Below the pieces are notes generated by a model. It did not search any database, was not told where the DNA came from, and saw only the letters and a list, made by a program, of their open reading frames with translations. The translations under genes were made by a program, and so were the position numbers. From Faecalibacter sp. LW9 (GTDB lineage Bacteria; Bacteroidota; Bacteroidia; Flavobacteriales; Weeksellaceae): a stretch of 64,000 nucleotides of DNA. How positions within the stretch are numbered: the first letter of the stretch is position 1; the number at the start of each line of letters is the position of its first letter. This document shows, piece after piece, positions 48,795 through 57,169 of the stretch. The stretch is from the NCBI RefSeq assembly GCF_034661295.1, contig NZ_CP141062.1, positions 2,728,001-2,792,000 on the forward strand. The letters run 5' to 3'.

Positions 48795-49319
48795 ATGAAT
48801 AAAAAAGTAGCCATTTTAACCGAAAAAGGATTTGAAGAAATTGAATTAACCAGTCCCAAACAAGCGTTAGAAGATGCAGGATTTACCACAGCGGTTATTT
48901 CGCCCCAACAGGGAAAGGTAAAAGCTAAATCGGGGATGATTGGTCGAAAGATAACTCTGTTGACGTACAATTATCGGATGCAAAAGCGGAAGATTATGAT
49001 GCTTTATTATTGCCCGGCGGAGTTATAAATCCGGATTTATTACGTGTAAATGATGAAGCAATCCAATTTGTACGACACTTTTTCGAAAAAGGAAAACCAG
49101 TCGCTGCCATCTGCCATTGCCCTCAAACTTTAATTAATGCCGAAGCCGTGAAAGGGAAAAAAATGACTTCTGTAGAAGCCATTGCTCTGGATTTAAAAAA
49201 TGCAGGAGCACTTTGGGAAGATTCAGAGGTGGTAGAAGATCAAGGTTTAGTTACCTCAAGAGTGCCTAAAGATTTTACCAGCCTTCAATCAAAAAATTGT
49301 AGAAATCTTTTCAAAATAA
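48795..49319 (+). pseudogene. DJ-1/PfpI family protein, two frame changes
   Basis: Three pieces of a PfpI/YhbO-like protein of ~175 residues: MNKKVAILTEKGFEEIELTSPKQAL, then ALLLPGGVINPDLLRVNDEAIQFVRHFFEKGKP, AAICHCPQTLINAEAV (nucleophile Cys in ICHCP), then the C-terminal FNQKIVEIFSK. The shifts coincide with a four-G run at 48932-48935 (one short) and a four-T run at 49273-49276 (one extra). Corrected, the protein would have deglycase/protease-type chaperone activity. Either a decayed gene or homopolymer sequencing error. Confidence 0.8.
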
Positions 49320-49326
49320 GTGAGCA

Positions 49327-49353
49327 ACCGAAGCAAAGTCTTCGGTTTTTTTT
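49327..49353 (+). terminator. terminator after the DJ-1/PfpI gene
   Basis: Stem ACCGAAG / CTTCGGT with loop CAAAGT and T-run. Confidence 0.8.
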
Positions 49354-49408
49354 GTGCTTTCATGTTTCATAAAACTTGAGTAAATTTGCTCCCATTTTAT
49401 ACATTGCT

Positions 49409-51091
49409 ATGTCAAGTTTCTTTCATCATTTTAAACATTCCATTCAAGAGTATGTACTCCCTGAATCATTTGATTATCCTTTCTATTATAAACCTCATCC
49501 GATTGCTATTCTCGCGTGTCAGGAACTACAGGATTATTTAGAACATCAAACCGATTTCGTACATCATTTTGGCTTAACGAAAGAAAACAAAGAAAATGCC
49601 ATTGGTAAAATGTTTGGGGTCTTAGTCTGTGAGAATCAATTGGGAGAAATTGGTTATATCGCGGCATTTTCAGGCAAATTAGCTAACACCAACCAACATC
49701 AATATTTTGTTCCGCCCGTATTCGATATGTTGAACAAGGATGGATTTTTCTTAGCCCAAGAAGAACGATTGAATGAAATTAATCGCATTTTAGAAGACTT
49801 AGAATCTCACCCCGATTATCTTCACTTAAAAAAGCAATTGAATCTTTTCCATGAAGAAGCCCTACATAAAATTGCAGAAGGTAAACAGCTTTTAAAAACA
49901 AATAAAAAGGACCGTAAAAATCAACGCGATCAAATCATCCCTACCCTTTCAGAAGAAGAAGCTATAGCGTATGAAGAAGATTTAATAAAGCAATCGTTAA
50001 GGGACAAATACGAATTTCGAAAACTGAATCAAGAAATTGAAGAAGAACGAGATCGTTTAACTCAACGAATCCAAGCTTTTGAGGATCAAATCTCAGCATT
50101 AAAAGAAGAGCGTAAAACAAAATCTAATGCTTTACAAAATCAGTTATTTGATCAATATCAGTTTCTAAATCAATATAAAAAGGAAAAAAGTTTACGCGCT
50201 ATTTTTGCCCAAACGGCTTTTCAACAACCTCCTGCTGCAGCTGGAGAATGTGCAGCTCCAAAATTATTGCAATATGCTTTTCAGCATGATTTAAAACCTA
50301 TTTGTATGGCTGAATTTTGGTGGGGAGAATCGCCAAAATCGGAAGTTCGCAAGCATAAACACTACTATCCTGCCTGCACCGGAAAATGTGAACCCATTTT
50401 AGGTCATATGTTAGAAGGAATGAAAATTGACGAAAATCCACTTATCAAACAGTGCGATACAGGTGATCAATTGGAAATTATTTATCAAGATGATGATATT
50501 GTAGTTGTCAATAAACCAGAAGAATTTTTATCCGTTCCCGGGATTGAAATTAAAGATTCGGTTTACATCCGAATCAAATATCAATTTCCGAAAGCCACTG
50601 GGCCTATGATTATCCATCGTTTGGACATGTCGACATCAGGTCTTTTGGTTTTAGCATTAAATAAAGAAAGTCATAAACATATTCAACAGCAATTCATCAA
50701 ACGCAAAGTCGAAAAACGCTATATCGCTTTATTGGATGGGATTGTCCAAGAAGACGAAGGAGTTATTGAACTTCCTTTACGTGTAGATTTGGATGATCGC
50801 CCTCGACAAATGGTATGCTATGAACACGGAAAACCTGCAAAAACCAAGTATAAAGTTTTAAAACGCAAAGACCATAAAACTTTGATTCAGTTTTTTCCAA
50901 TTACGGGTCGAACGCATCAATTGCGAATGCATGCTTCGCATCATTTAGGACTTAATACACCTATTGTCGGTGACGACCTATACGGAACAAAAGCCAATCG
51001 TTTACATTTACATGCCGAATATTTAGAATTTACGCACCCCAAGACAAAAGAATTAATGAAATTTCAGGTGGAACCAAATTTTAATCTCTAA
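49409..51091 (+). CDS. RluA-family pseudouridine synthase with long N-terminal region
   Basis: 560 residues from ATG 49409. The C-terminal ~200 residues are the RluA fold with the catalytic Asp in IHRLDMSTSGLLVLA (~404) and TGRTHQLRMHASHHLG. The first ~350 residues form an unusual N-terminal block with a long coiled coil (~130-260) and a Cys/Pro-rich segment (PAAAGECAAPKLLQYAF, YYPACTGKCEPILGHML) that is known in a subset of Bacteroidota RluA-like proteins. It isomerises uridine in rRNA or tRNA; the target is not predictable. Starting at TTG 49376 is unlikely. Confidence 0.85.
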   Translation: MSSFFHHFKHSIQEYVLPESFDYPFYYKPHPIAILACQELQDYLEHQTDFVHHFGLTKENKENAIGKMFGVLVCENQLGEIGYIAAFSGKLANTNQHQYFVPPVFDMLNKDGFFLAQEERLNEINRILEDLESHPDYLHLKKQLNLFHEEALHKIAEGKQLLKTNKKDRKNQRDQIIPTLSEEEAIAYEEDLIKQSLRDKYEFRKLNQEIEEERDRLTQRIQAFEDQISALKEERKTKSNALQNQLFDQYQFLNQYKKEKSLRAIFAQTAFQQPPAAAGECAAPKLLQYAFQHDLKPICMAEFWWGESPKSEVRKHKHYYPACTGKCEPILGHMLEGMKIDENPLIKQCDTGDQLEIIYQDDDIVVVNKPEEFLSVPGIEIKDSVYIRIKYQFPKATGPMIIHRLDMSTSGLLVLALNKESHKHIQQQFIKRKVEKRYIALLDGIVQEDEGVIELPLRVDLDDRPRQMVCYEHGKPAKTKYKVLKRKDHKTLIQFFPITGRTHQLRMHASHHLGLNTPIVGDDLYGTKANRLHLHAEYLEFTHPKTKELMKFQVEPNFNL

Positions 51092-51112
51092 TTTTGTAAG
51101 ATAATACGGACA

Positions 51113-51469
51113 ATGGAAGAAAATAAATTAACAATTCGAGATGTAATTTACCGTGATATGGATGCCTTAATCATGGCAAAATTAAAAAATGATGGAAACA
51201 TATCATTGGATGATTTAATTGATATTGCATCTTACTTAGCTGCCAGTTTATTTCGCATACGATGGCAACAAAAAGGGGAATTAACGGAAGAAGAAGTAAG
51301 TATAGTATTAGGAAATATTGGTAATTTCTGCCACGAACATTTCGGAGAAAACTTTACGCAAAATGATTATAACAAAATCGTTAAGATTTCTCAATTGTTG
51401 TTACAAAAACCAACATTTGATGAAGACTCTAAAACGTTTTTTGAAGAAATAACAAAGGCTAACGATTAA
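51113..51469 (+). CDS. hypothetical small acidic protein
   Basis: 118 residues, largely helical and acidic (KLTIRDVIYRDMDALIMAKLKN ... DDLIDIASYLAASLFRIRWQQK). No signal peptide or TM. No family is recognised; short helical bundle proteins like this are often small regulators or chaperones, but that is not shown. It follows the pseudouridine synthase by 22 bases; a -7-like TAATTTTG at 51089-51096 overlaps the end of that gene. Terminated by a hairpin right after. Confidence 0.6.
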   Translation: MEENKLTIRDVIYRDMDALIMAKLKNDGNISLDDLIDIASYLAASLFRIRWQQKGELTEEEVSIVLGNIGNFCHEHFGENFTQNDYNKIVKISQLLLQKPTFDEDSKTFFEEITKAND

Positions 51470-51485
51470 CGTTAGCCTTTTTTTA
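51454..51485. terminator. bidirectional intrinsic terminator
   Basis: Stem AAAGGCTAACG / CGTTAGCCTTT with loop ATTAA, overlapping the end of the upstream gene and facing the minus-strand hydrolase. Confidence 0.9.
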
Positions 51486-52283
51486 TGTGGTAATTTTAAT
51501 TGAATTTTTATGTAAAAAATCGATAACTTTTTCATTAAATATCTGCGGTTGATCCACATTCACGACATGCCCACAATTTTCAACGATATACAATTGTGCC
51601 GATTGGTAATGTTCTTTGACCAATTTCTGTATGGTTGGTAAGAACATATGGTCTTCATCCCCCATGATATAAAACGTAGGAATATTAATTTCCACTTGTC
51701 TAAACCATTTCAATAATGGATTAATATCAGCAGTTAATTTAAACCATTTTAAAAACTCTTTTTGATAGAGTTTTTTAGCCTCATTGACAAATAGATTTCG
51801 AGATTCCTTATGCGATTGTTTAGGCATAATGGCAAAAGCAAAAATGCGATAAAGCAATAAATAAGGGATGACATTTTTAAAGAGATTACCCACCTTCATT
51901 AAAAATTGTCCTCTCGTATTCATTTTCATCACGGCACCCCCCATAACCATGGATAGAATGCGTTGAGGATAATCTTCCGCGATTTGTCGGATAATAATCG
52001 TCCCTAAAGAAATGCCTACAAAATGGGACTTTTCAATGCTTAAATGATCCAAAACTTCAATCACATCTTTGGATACCGATTGGAAAGTATAACGGGATTC
52101 GAACAAAGACTTTAAATTATTTTTTGATCGACCATGTCCTCTTAAATCCACCATCAAAACATTAAAATGTTTTCGAAATTCTCGTATTTGTTTAAACCAT
52201 ATGGTAGAACTTCCTCCTGCTCCATGAACAAAAGTTACCCAATCTTGGCTTGAATCATGCTTATAAATTGTATGTGCTAACAA
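51483..52283 (-). CDS. alpha/beta hydrolase
   Basis: 266 residues of the alpha/beta-hydrolase fold: oxyanion HGAGGS, LRGHGRS, nucleophile Ser in FVGISLGTII (~95), Asp in MGDEDHMF and catalytic His in ENCGHVVNVDQP. Similar to BioH/MhpC-type carboxylesterases. Translation seems to begin at TTG (complement of 52281-52283): no upstream in-frame ATG exists and the family N-terminus starts here. Substrate unknown. Confidence 0.85.
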   Translation of the reverse strand: MLAHTIYKHDSSQDWVTFVHGAGGSSTIWFKQIREFRKHFNVLMVDLRGHGRSKNNLKSLFESRYTFQSVSKDVIEVLDHLSIEKSHFVGISLGTIIIRQIAEDYPQRILSMVMGGAVMKMNTRGQFLMKVGNLFKNVIPYLLLYRIFAFAIMPKQSHKESRNLFVNEAKKLYQKEFLKWFKLTADINPLLKWFRQVEINIPTFYIMGDEDHMFLPTIQKLVKEHYQSAQLYIVENCGHVVNVDQPQIFNEKVIDFLHKNSIKITT

Positions 52284-52366
52284 ATTTGTAAGTTCTTATT
52301 TGCGTTAATTAATAGATAAAGTCAACCTCTACCTTACAAAAAGTAAACCTTTTTGTAAATTTTCGT

Positions 52367-53023
52367 TTATTTTTTTTGATAATAAACTTCATTGACATCG
52401 GTAGCTTTTATAAACTCGCTTTTTGATTGTTCTTCTATTCGATCTAGAAATAATTTCCCAATCAAATGATCATATTCATGTTGAAAAATTACAGCTGTAA
52501 AGCCTTCGATGATTTCTTCATATTGATTTCCTTCCAAATCAAAATAATTCAACTGAAGAGCCAAGCTACGGTAGACCTTACCAAATTGATCCGGAATCGA
52601 AAGACACCCTTCGCGACCATGACGCATAATCGACGATAACCAAGTTATTTTGGGATTAATATAAAATTCAAAAGGTTGTCCTTCTTTATCAAAACGTTGA
52701 ACCCATATGGCATTTCGATTAATTCCTACTTGAGGTGCAGCAATTCCAACACCTTTTGATAATTCGTCTTGCACCGTTGCATACATTCGCTCTGAAAGAA
52801 GTAATGTCAAAGGATCTTTGGGGTCTAAATCTTTGGATACATCCCTTAAAATTTTAGTATCCGAAGCGGAGGTTGTAAGTAAAACACGCATGGGTGTTTT
52901 ACTGGATTTAGCTTTTATTAAAGCCATTTCATCTTTTGTCAGTTTTTCGTAGTCTTGTGTCATAGGTTGAGCAATAAGGGCAACTGAACTGAAAAAAAGA
53001 AAAATGGTTAAGATTTTTCTCAT
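52367..53023 (-). CDS. def: peptide deformylase homologue with signal peptide
   Basis: 218 residues. A clear signal peptide (MRKILTIFLFFSSVALIAQ) precedes a full deformylase domain: GVGIAAPQVG, EGCLSIP and QHEYDHL, so both metal His, the Cys ligand and the catalytic Glu are present. Ordinary deformylases are cytosolic and start near the domain. This one should be exported, where formyl-Met substrates are not expected, so it may act on other substrates. It overlaps the DoxX-like gene by four bases (ATGA), so the two are one unit. Confidence 0.85.
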   Translation of the reverse strand: MRKILTIFLFFSSVALIAQPMTQDYEKLTKDEMALIKAKSSKTPMRVLLTTSASDTKILRDVSKDLDPKDPLTLLLSERMYATVQDELSKGVGIAAPQVGINRNAIWVQRFDKEGQPFEFYINPKITWLSSIMRHGREGCLSIPDQFGKVYRSLALQLNYFDLEGNQYEEIIEGFTAVIFQHEYDHLIGKLFLDRIEEQSKSEFIKATDVNEVYYQKK

Positions 53024-53433
53024 TTTTTTCGAATTAAAGCATCGATTGAATATTTTCCAGCTCCTGATAAAAATAATGCTAAATAATTAATTAAGAAGAA
53101 TAAACCAGATTCTTTTTTACTAAAATCATGATCAAGATGAACTACAAATACAGCAACTATCATCGTTATGATTAAGGGTATTGCCGCTAACCGTGTAAAT
53201 AAACCTATCAGAATAAAAAAGGCACACAGTATTTCTGCAAAAACGGTTAAAATTAATGACATTTCTACTCCTAATCCGATGGGATCTGCAAATTCAAAGG
53301 TTCCATTGACAAGTTTAAACAACTTGCCCCACCCATGTGTTAACATAAAACCTCCGGCAGCAATTCGAATAAATAAAAGCGATAAATCAATGGCAGTCGT
53401 TTGATTTCCAGTCAAAGAAAATTTTGTACTCAT
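53020..53433 (-). CDS. DoxX family membrane protein
   Basis: 137 residues from ATG 53433, with four TM helices. Family signature: LLFIRIAAGGFMLTHGWGKL, the Glu-containing LILTVFAEILCAFFILIGLFTRLAAIPLIITM. DoxX-like proteins are linked to thiosulfate/quinone or redox roles in the membrane. ATG 53469 (12 more codons, MSDFDIFDKKYN) is a possible alternative. Its end overlaps the deformylase-like gene by four bases, so the export/redox context may be shared. Confidence 0.85.
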   Translation of the reverse strand: MSTKFSLTGNQTTAIDLSLLFIRIAAGGFMLTHGWGKLFKLVNGTFEFADPIGLGVEMSLILTVFAEILCAFFILIGLFTRLAAIPLIITMIVAVFVVHLDHDFSKKESGLFFLINYLALFLSGAGKYSIDALIRKK

Positions 53434-53536
53434 GTTGTATTTTTTATCAAATATATCGAAATCAGACATACAAAATTAAAAATGCCGTTTTAATCCTATA
53501 AATTCTTACATTTATGATGCGATAAAAATTACTGTA

Positions 53537-54349
53537 ATGATGAAAAAAATAAGCGCACTATGTATTTTGATTAGTAGTCTAGCTTTTGGACAAGGGATTG
53601 GCGTTTCTGACACATCACTGAAGAGTTCGCCTAAAACTATTGAAGAATCGAATTCGAAAGCCATTATTCGAGCGAATATCATCGAAGACTATATCCAAGA
53701 ATATCATACAAAAACAATGTACAATTCGAATCAATCCATCGCTACGGTAGAGCATTATTCAAGTGAGGGAGATTTAGCTTTTACTGAAAAATATACGTAC
53801 GACGAACAAGGGAAATTGATGATGATTGAAGGTATTAATCCTGATGAAACCCTTACAATCATTAAGGATTATGAATATTCACCCGATGGATATAAAGAAA
53901 TCACCAGTGAAAATGAGGTCATTGTTAAGGAAATCGAATTTACAACTGATTCAAGTGGTAAAGTTTTAAGTGAAAAAGAAATTGCTTTTCATCAAGGGAA
54001 TCAGATCACTGAGCGTTTTCATACGTACAAAAACGATCAACTCATACAATCCAAAGTAACATATGGTAAAGATGGTCATATTATCACCTATAAGTATGAT
54101 GCAAAAGGGCAATTAATTGAAGATGTCATTGTGGATTTAAAAAATAAACCCATTTCTAAAAAAAGACGTCGATTTGATGAAAACAACAATATCGTAGAAG
54201 AAAACTTATATGATATGAATGGGCGTTTAAAAACCAATAATCGTATCCTGTATGAATATGATGAAAAAGGCAATTGGACGAAAAGGACTCAATACGCCAA
54301 TCAGCATGAAGAACCCATTTCCAACACTATAAGAACGATAAGGTATTAA
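53537..54349 (+). CDS. secreted protein with YD/RHS-like repeats
   Basis: 270 residues with a short signal peptide (KISALCILISSLAFGQ). The mature part has several YD-type repeats: YTYDEQGKLMMIEG, YEYSPDGYKEIT, YKYDAKGQLIEDV, RFDENNNIVEENLYDMNGRL and YEYDEKGNWTKRT. Such repeats form beta-strand ladders found in Bacteroidota surface proteins. No catalytic motif is seen. The terminator hairpin overlaps the stop codon. Confidence 0.7.
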   Translation: MMKKISALCILISSLAFGQGIGVSDTSLKSSPKTIEESNSKAIIRANIIEDYIQEYHTKTMYNSNQSIATVEHYSSEGDLAFTEKYTYDEQGKLMMIEGINPDETLTIIKDYEYSPDGYKEITSENEVIVKEIEFTTDSSGKVLSEKEIAFHQGNQITERFHTYKNDQLIQSKVTYGKDGHIITYKYDAKGQLIEDVIVDLKNKPISKKRRRFDENNNIVEENLYDMNGRLKTNNRILYEYDEKGNWTKRTQYANQHEEPISNTIRTIRY

Positions 54350-54367
54350 TTTTAATACCTTTTTTTT
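54340..54367 (+). terminator. terminator after the YD-repeat gene
   Basis: Stem AAGGTATT / AATACCTT around AATTTT with T-run; it overlaps the end of the coding sequence. Confidence 0.7.
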
Positions 54368-54416
54368 TGGCTATATAAAAAAAAATGTTATTTTTAATAC
54401 AACCAATGAATAAACT

Positions 54417-54854
54417 ATGAGTTTTGAAATTAGCATACAAGAATTTAATCGGCAATTTCAGCTTTATCAAAAAAAAGATCGCTACAATTTAAATCTTCAC
54501 GAATTTGATTTAAATCATTTTATTGTGATGTTTTTTAATGAAGAAATCGAAGATCTTTTTATCAAATACGCTTGCAAAGAAAAAAATGACATTAAGAAAT
54601 GTCGAATTAATTTAACTTCCTTTAGTGACTTCTTTGAGAGTGTAGAAAACCTTCTGCATTACCATGTTTTAGAAGTCAATGGTTATTTTACAAAATTAGA
54701 TTTATATTTTATTGCGCAGCCCCAGCTTATTGAAGTCAATTACATTACACGTGAGCTGATTTTCGAAGTGGTTGATCGATTATTGAATGGTGTCGATTGC
54801 AATTATAAATCCCGTTTAAAAACGGAATTACTGATTAATATGGAGTTTGATTAA
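54417..54854 (+). CDS. hypothetical protein
   Basis: 145 residues, no signal peptide or TM. Largely helical: FEISIQEFNRQFQLYQKKD, HFIVMFFNEEIEDLFIKYA, ESVENLLHYHVLEVNGYFT. Three Cys residues (positions ~60, 68, 127). It lies between the YD-repeat gene and the LuxR-type regulator that converges on the curli operon. No family recognised. Confidence 0.6.
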   Translation: MSFEISIQEFNRQFQLYQKKDRYNLNLHEFDLNHFIVMFFNEEIEDLFIKYACKEKNDIKKCRINLTSFSDFFESVENLLHYHVLEVNGYFTKLDLYFIAQPQLIEVNYITRELIFEVVDRLLNGVDCNYKSRLKTELLINMEFD

Positions 54855-54963
54855 TTCTTTAACATTAATTACTTAACTTTCTTTATTTCAATTTCTTTCT
54901 CTTAAATTTAGGTAAAATCTTTACTACACATAACAAAATCTAAACTAACCAAACCTATTACAT

Positions 54964-55611
54964 ATGAATATTTTTATCCTCGACCAGCATAAAATAGTCA
55001 TAGATGGTCTTATTGCAATCCTCAACAAAAGGAAGGGATTCAATGTAAAAGGCTATGCAACTAATATAGCTGATGCGATTTGCTGGTTAAATGAAAATGA
55101 TGTTGACTTGCTCATTACAGAAGTTGTATTCAGCAATGATGATGCTTTAGAACTTCTGAAACCACTGCGTAAAAACAAAAAAGAAATCAAAATCTTAATT
55201 TTAACAGGCGACAATCGCATAAAGAAAATTCAGGAATTGTTTAAATTGGGTGTAAATGGTTTTATTGAAAAGCATAATGAAACCAAGCAATTCATCGAAG
55301 CCTTGAATTGCATTAAAAGAGGTCAATCTTATATTGGAGAAGATTTAAGAAATAAAATTATTGAAAATTTTAGTCAGTCAAAACCGCAAGAAAGTGAAAA
55401 CATCAATGAAATTCTAAACAGTATCACCAATCGGGAACTGGAAATTATTAAATTGATTTGTGATGGATGGAACAGCAAAGAGATTTCTTCTCAATTATTC
55501 ATTAGTTTCAATACGGTAGAAACCCATCGAAAACGAATTTTTCAAAAATTAAAAATCAAAAATTCAATTGCATTGCTCCGATTTGCGATAAAGCACGATT
55601 TGATTGAATAA
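54964..55611 (+). CDS. LuxR-type response regulator with atypical receiver
   Basis: 215 residues. Residues 1-118 form a receiver domain in which Asp7, Thr81 and Lys103 are present but the phosphorylation site is Glu53 (LLITEVVFS) instead of Asp. Residues ~148-212 carry a LuxR/FixJ HTH (LTNRELEIIKLICDGWNSKEI, NTVETHRKRIFQKLKIKN). No sensor kinase is nearby. The gene converges on the curli operon 50 bases away. By analogy with E. coli CsgD (also LuxR-type with an atypical receiver), it may control the curli genes, but this is inference. Glu53 may lock the receiver. Confidence 0.85.
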   Translation: MNIFILDQHKIVIDGLIAILNKRKGFNVKGYATNIADAICWLNENDVDLLITEVVFSNDDALELLKPLRKNKKEIKILILTGDNRIKKIQELFKLGVNGFIEKHNETKQFIEALNCIKRGQSYIGEDLRNKIIENFSQSKPQESENINEILNSITNRELEIIKLICDGWNSKEISSQLFISFNTVETHRKRIFQKLKIKNSIALLRFAIKHDLIE

Positions 55612-55619
55612 ACCATAAA

Positions 55620-55648
55620 GAAACCCTTCAAAAGCTGAAGGGTTTCCT
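55620..55648. terminator. bidirectional intrinsic terminator
   Basis: Stem GAAACCCTTCA / TGAAGGGTTTC with loop AAAGC, between the LuxR regulator and the end of the curli operon. Confidence 0.85.
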
Positions 55649-55663
55649 TATTAAAAATGTAAC

Positions 55664-57169
55664 CTATTCCCAATCGGGCATCCAAGCATTTGAAAACAAT
55701 AGTGTTCTATTGCTTTCTTCTGCAATGGAAAGCTTATAGATCGATCGCTCTGATAAACCATCGTTTGATGTTTGCGTAAAAATGACTTCAGCATCATTCG
55801 GAGAGAATCTAGGATCGAGATCTAAAAACCCGTTTGGTTTTTGCGATAATTCTGATAAGTCAACGGTTTCATTCGTTGCCAAATCATAAATAAATATTCT
55901 TGTATCCAATTGACGATAATTTGAACTTTGATACCCGGATACATCATGGGTATAGAGAAGCTTTTGCCCGTTCGTTGAGAAATCTAAACCGCCCATGGCA
56001 CCATTTACATTTTCAAGAATCGTTTGGATGGTATTTCCTGCTCTATCAATTAACGTAATTTTGGATTGGTATCCATCCATCCCATTCGTTTTTAATGCGA
56101 TTTTTGTTCCGTCGGTACTCCATGCACATTCGGTGATTAAACTTCCATCTCCTGTTGTATAAATTAATTGAGTACCCGAACCATCTTTATTGACACGGTA
56201 TAATTTATTAAAATGGGGATAAATAAATTCACTTCCATTCGTACTCCATGCAAAATCAAGTTCATTAATATTAAATCCAGCTAATGGAATTTCTGTTACT
56301 CGAAAGGCATCACTGCCATCCAATTTAGCGGTATAAAGATGGGCGTTACCATCCGTTATTCTCACAAATGCAACTAAACCAGCTGCATTATTTTTTCGAG
56401 GTCGTATCGAATTCACCGATCCTTGAGTAAATCGAAACGCTTCTCCCCGCTCATTCGAGGAATAAATTACATGATTGAACCCATCCATAGTTACATAATG
56501 GTAACGATTCTGAGGGATTCGACTAGTTGTAAACTTATAAGTCGGGCTATAAACTTCTGGATTAATACCATCACTGACGATTACTTGCCAGAAATAACTT
56601 GTCCCATAATTTAATTGTCCTAGAGTATATTCTGGTATCCTTAAGTCACGAACCTCTACGACCACATCATTACGATCATTTTTTACGACTAAATGATAAG
56701 TCAATTCATCTTCATCAGGATCAATACTTTTCCATGTTAAAGGAACAGTCAGTTCCGTATCCATCGTTTGGTCTACAGGAGTTATCAATTCCGGAACAGA
56801 TGGAGGAGAATTCAACGATGCATCGTCTTTCATTTCAAAAACAATGTTCACTTGTTGACCATCTTCTATCATATTCACTCCTTCAATTTCCATTAAGTAT
56901 CCTTGTAATTCTGCTTTTGCAGAATAATCGCCCAAAGGCATATTTTCTATGATAAACGTGCCATCACTCTCTGTGAATACGGTTTGAGTGGTAGGAGATG
57001 TGCTTATTTTAACGTGTGCCAAGGGTTCGTTTGTGCGATGTTTAACGACAATTCCTTTTAATACGCCTTTATTATTTACATCAATCAGATCTTCACTGCA
57101 TTGAATCGATAAAACTGTAGTAAGGATAATCAAGAGATAGTGTATGTATTTTATAAGTGTTTTCATCAT
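55664..57169 (-). CDS. curli-operon lipoprotein: Ig/CarboxypepD-like, FN3 and beta-propeller
   Basis: 501 residues. Lipobox SIQC (Cys24). Residues ~35-110 are a carboxypeptidase-regulatory-type beta domain (VLKGIVVKHRTNEPLAHVKI), ~120-215 a fibronectin III-like domain (PLTWKSIDPDEDELTYHLVV, SYFWQVIVSDG), and ~230-501 a TolB/WD40-like propeller with repeated DG-type blades (DGSGTQLIYTTGDGS, WSTDGTKIALK, FSTNGQKLLYT, FSPNDAEVIFT). It overlaps csgG by four bases (ATGA), so it belongs to the curli operon; E. coli has no counterpart. It may anchor or organise the fibre outside the cell. Confidence 0.8.
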   Translation of the reverse strand: MMKTLIKYIHYLLIILTTVLSIQCSEDLIDVNNKGVLKGIVVKHRTNEPLAHVKISTSPTTQTVFTESDGTFIIENMPLGDYSAKAELQGYLMEIEGVNMIEDGQQVNIVFEMKDDASLNSPPSVPELITPVDQTMDTELTVPLTWKSIDPDEDELTYHLVVKNDRNDVVVEVRDLRIPEYTLGQLNYGTSYFWQVIVSDGINPEVYSPTYKFTTSRIPQNRYHYVTMDGFNHVIYSSNERGEAFRFTQGSVNSIRPRKNNAAGLVAFVRITDGNAHLYTAKLDGSDAFRVTEIPLAGFNINELDFAWSTNGSEFIYPHFNKLYRVNKDGSGTQLIYTTGDGSLITECAWSTDGTKIALKTNGMDGYQSKITLIDRAGNTIQTILENVNGAMGGLDFSTNGQKLLYTHDVSGYQSSNYRQLDTRIFIYDLATNETVDLSELSQKPNGFLDLDPRFSPNDAEVIFTQTSNDGLSERSIYKLSIAEESNRTLLFSNAWMPDWE

